From Betaproteobacteria bacterium (GTDB taxonomy: Bacteria > Pseudomonadota > Gammaproteobacteria > Burkholderiales > SG8-39), in NCBI GenBank assembly GCA_011391295.1, contig JAABQT010000105.1, positions 1 to 6,134 of the forward strand: a DNA stretch of 6,134 bases. The letters are read 5' to 3'. Positions 6,005-6,134 of the stretch are shown piece after piece (the stretch's first letter is position 1; every line of letters starts with the position of its first letter). The translations under genes were made by a program, and so were the position numbers. The notes under the pieces were generated by a model. It did no database searches and was not told the DNA's origin. It worked only from the letters and a program-made list of their open reading frames with translations.

Positions 6005-6134
6005 CTAGGCGCGCTGTCGGGCGCGGTAGGCCACGAAGTACAGCACCGGGATCACCACCAGCGTGAGCACGGTCGACACCAGGATGCCGAAGATGAGCGA
6101 GATGGCGAGGCCGTTGAAGATCGGGTCGTCGAGG
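6005..6134 (-). CDS. C-terminal end of an RND efflux pump inner-membrane subunit
   Basis: The last 42 codons and the TAG stop of a gene entering from the right edge. The translation contains DPIFNGLAISLIFGILVSTV followed by LTLVVIPVLYFVAYRARQRA, the final transmembrane helix and short basic tail of AcrB-type RND transporters (HAE-1 family style). Such proteins are proton-driven drug or solute pumps of about 1,000 residues that work with a periplasmic adaptor and an outer-membrane channel. Here the end is close to the helix, without the longer tail of AcrB. Only 12 nt separate it from the amidotransferase, so they probably share a transcript. The substrate cannot be judged from this fragment. 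A heavy-metal (CusA-type) assignment is less likely from the IFNGLAISLIFG wording but not excluded. Confidence 0.85.
   Translation of the reverse strand, partial: LDDPIFNGLAISLIFGILVSTVLTLVVIPVLYFVAYRARQRA

Overview
The window reads as chromosomal DNA of a GC-rich proteobacterium. GC content is visibly high (roughly two thirds), third codon positions are almost all G or C, and the gene content points to a PHA-storing Gram-negative, most likely a betaproteobacterium. That placement is an inference from composition and gene families; the sequence carries no rRNA or other marker to confirm it.

Every gene I can support lies on the minus strand, so the region is read from right to left. In that order: the last 42 codons of an RND efflux pump inner-membrane subunit (right edge); a stand-alone class II glutamine amidotransferase of the YafJ/EgtC type; an unrecognised 57-residue protein; an ABC export system made of a HlyD/DevB-type membrane fusion protein, a DevC/MacB-type permease and a DevA/LolD-type ATPase; a class I-like polyhydroxyalkanoate (PHA) synthase; and the first 24 codons of another gene that runs off the left edge.

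The junctions from the RND gene to the ATPase are +12, -8, +1, +24 and +1 nt, so these genes are probably one transcript. The one clear break is 74 nt between the ATPase and the PHA synthase. It holds a perfect TTGAC-N4-GTCAA inverted repeat of the FNR/FixK/DNR type and a plausible -10 box, so the PHA genes probably have their own promoter, possibly controlled by oxygen or redox state. The PHA synthase is closely followed by the edge gene (20 nt, or a 4-nt ATGA overlap).

The three exporter proteins would form an inner-membrane ABC transporter joined by a periplasmic adaptor to a TolC-like outer-membrane channel that is not encoded here. Its substrate cannot be read from the sequence. The PHA synthase acts in the cytoplasm on carbon-storage granules. 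No RNA genes, insertion sequences, CRISPR arrays, convincing terminators or signs of gene decay were seen. The very long plus-strand open frames are antisense shadows caused by GC-biased codon use.
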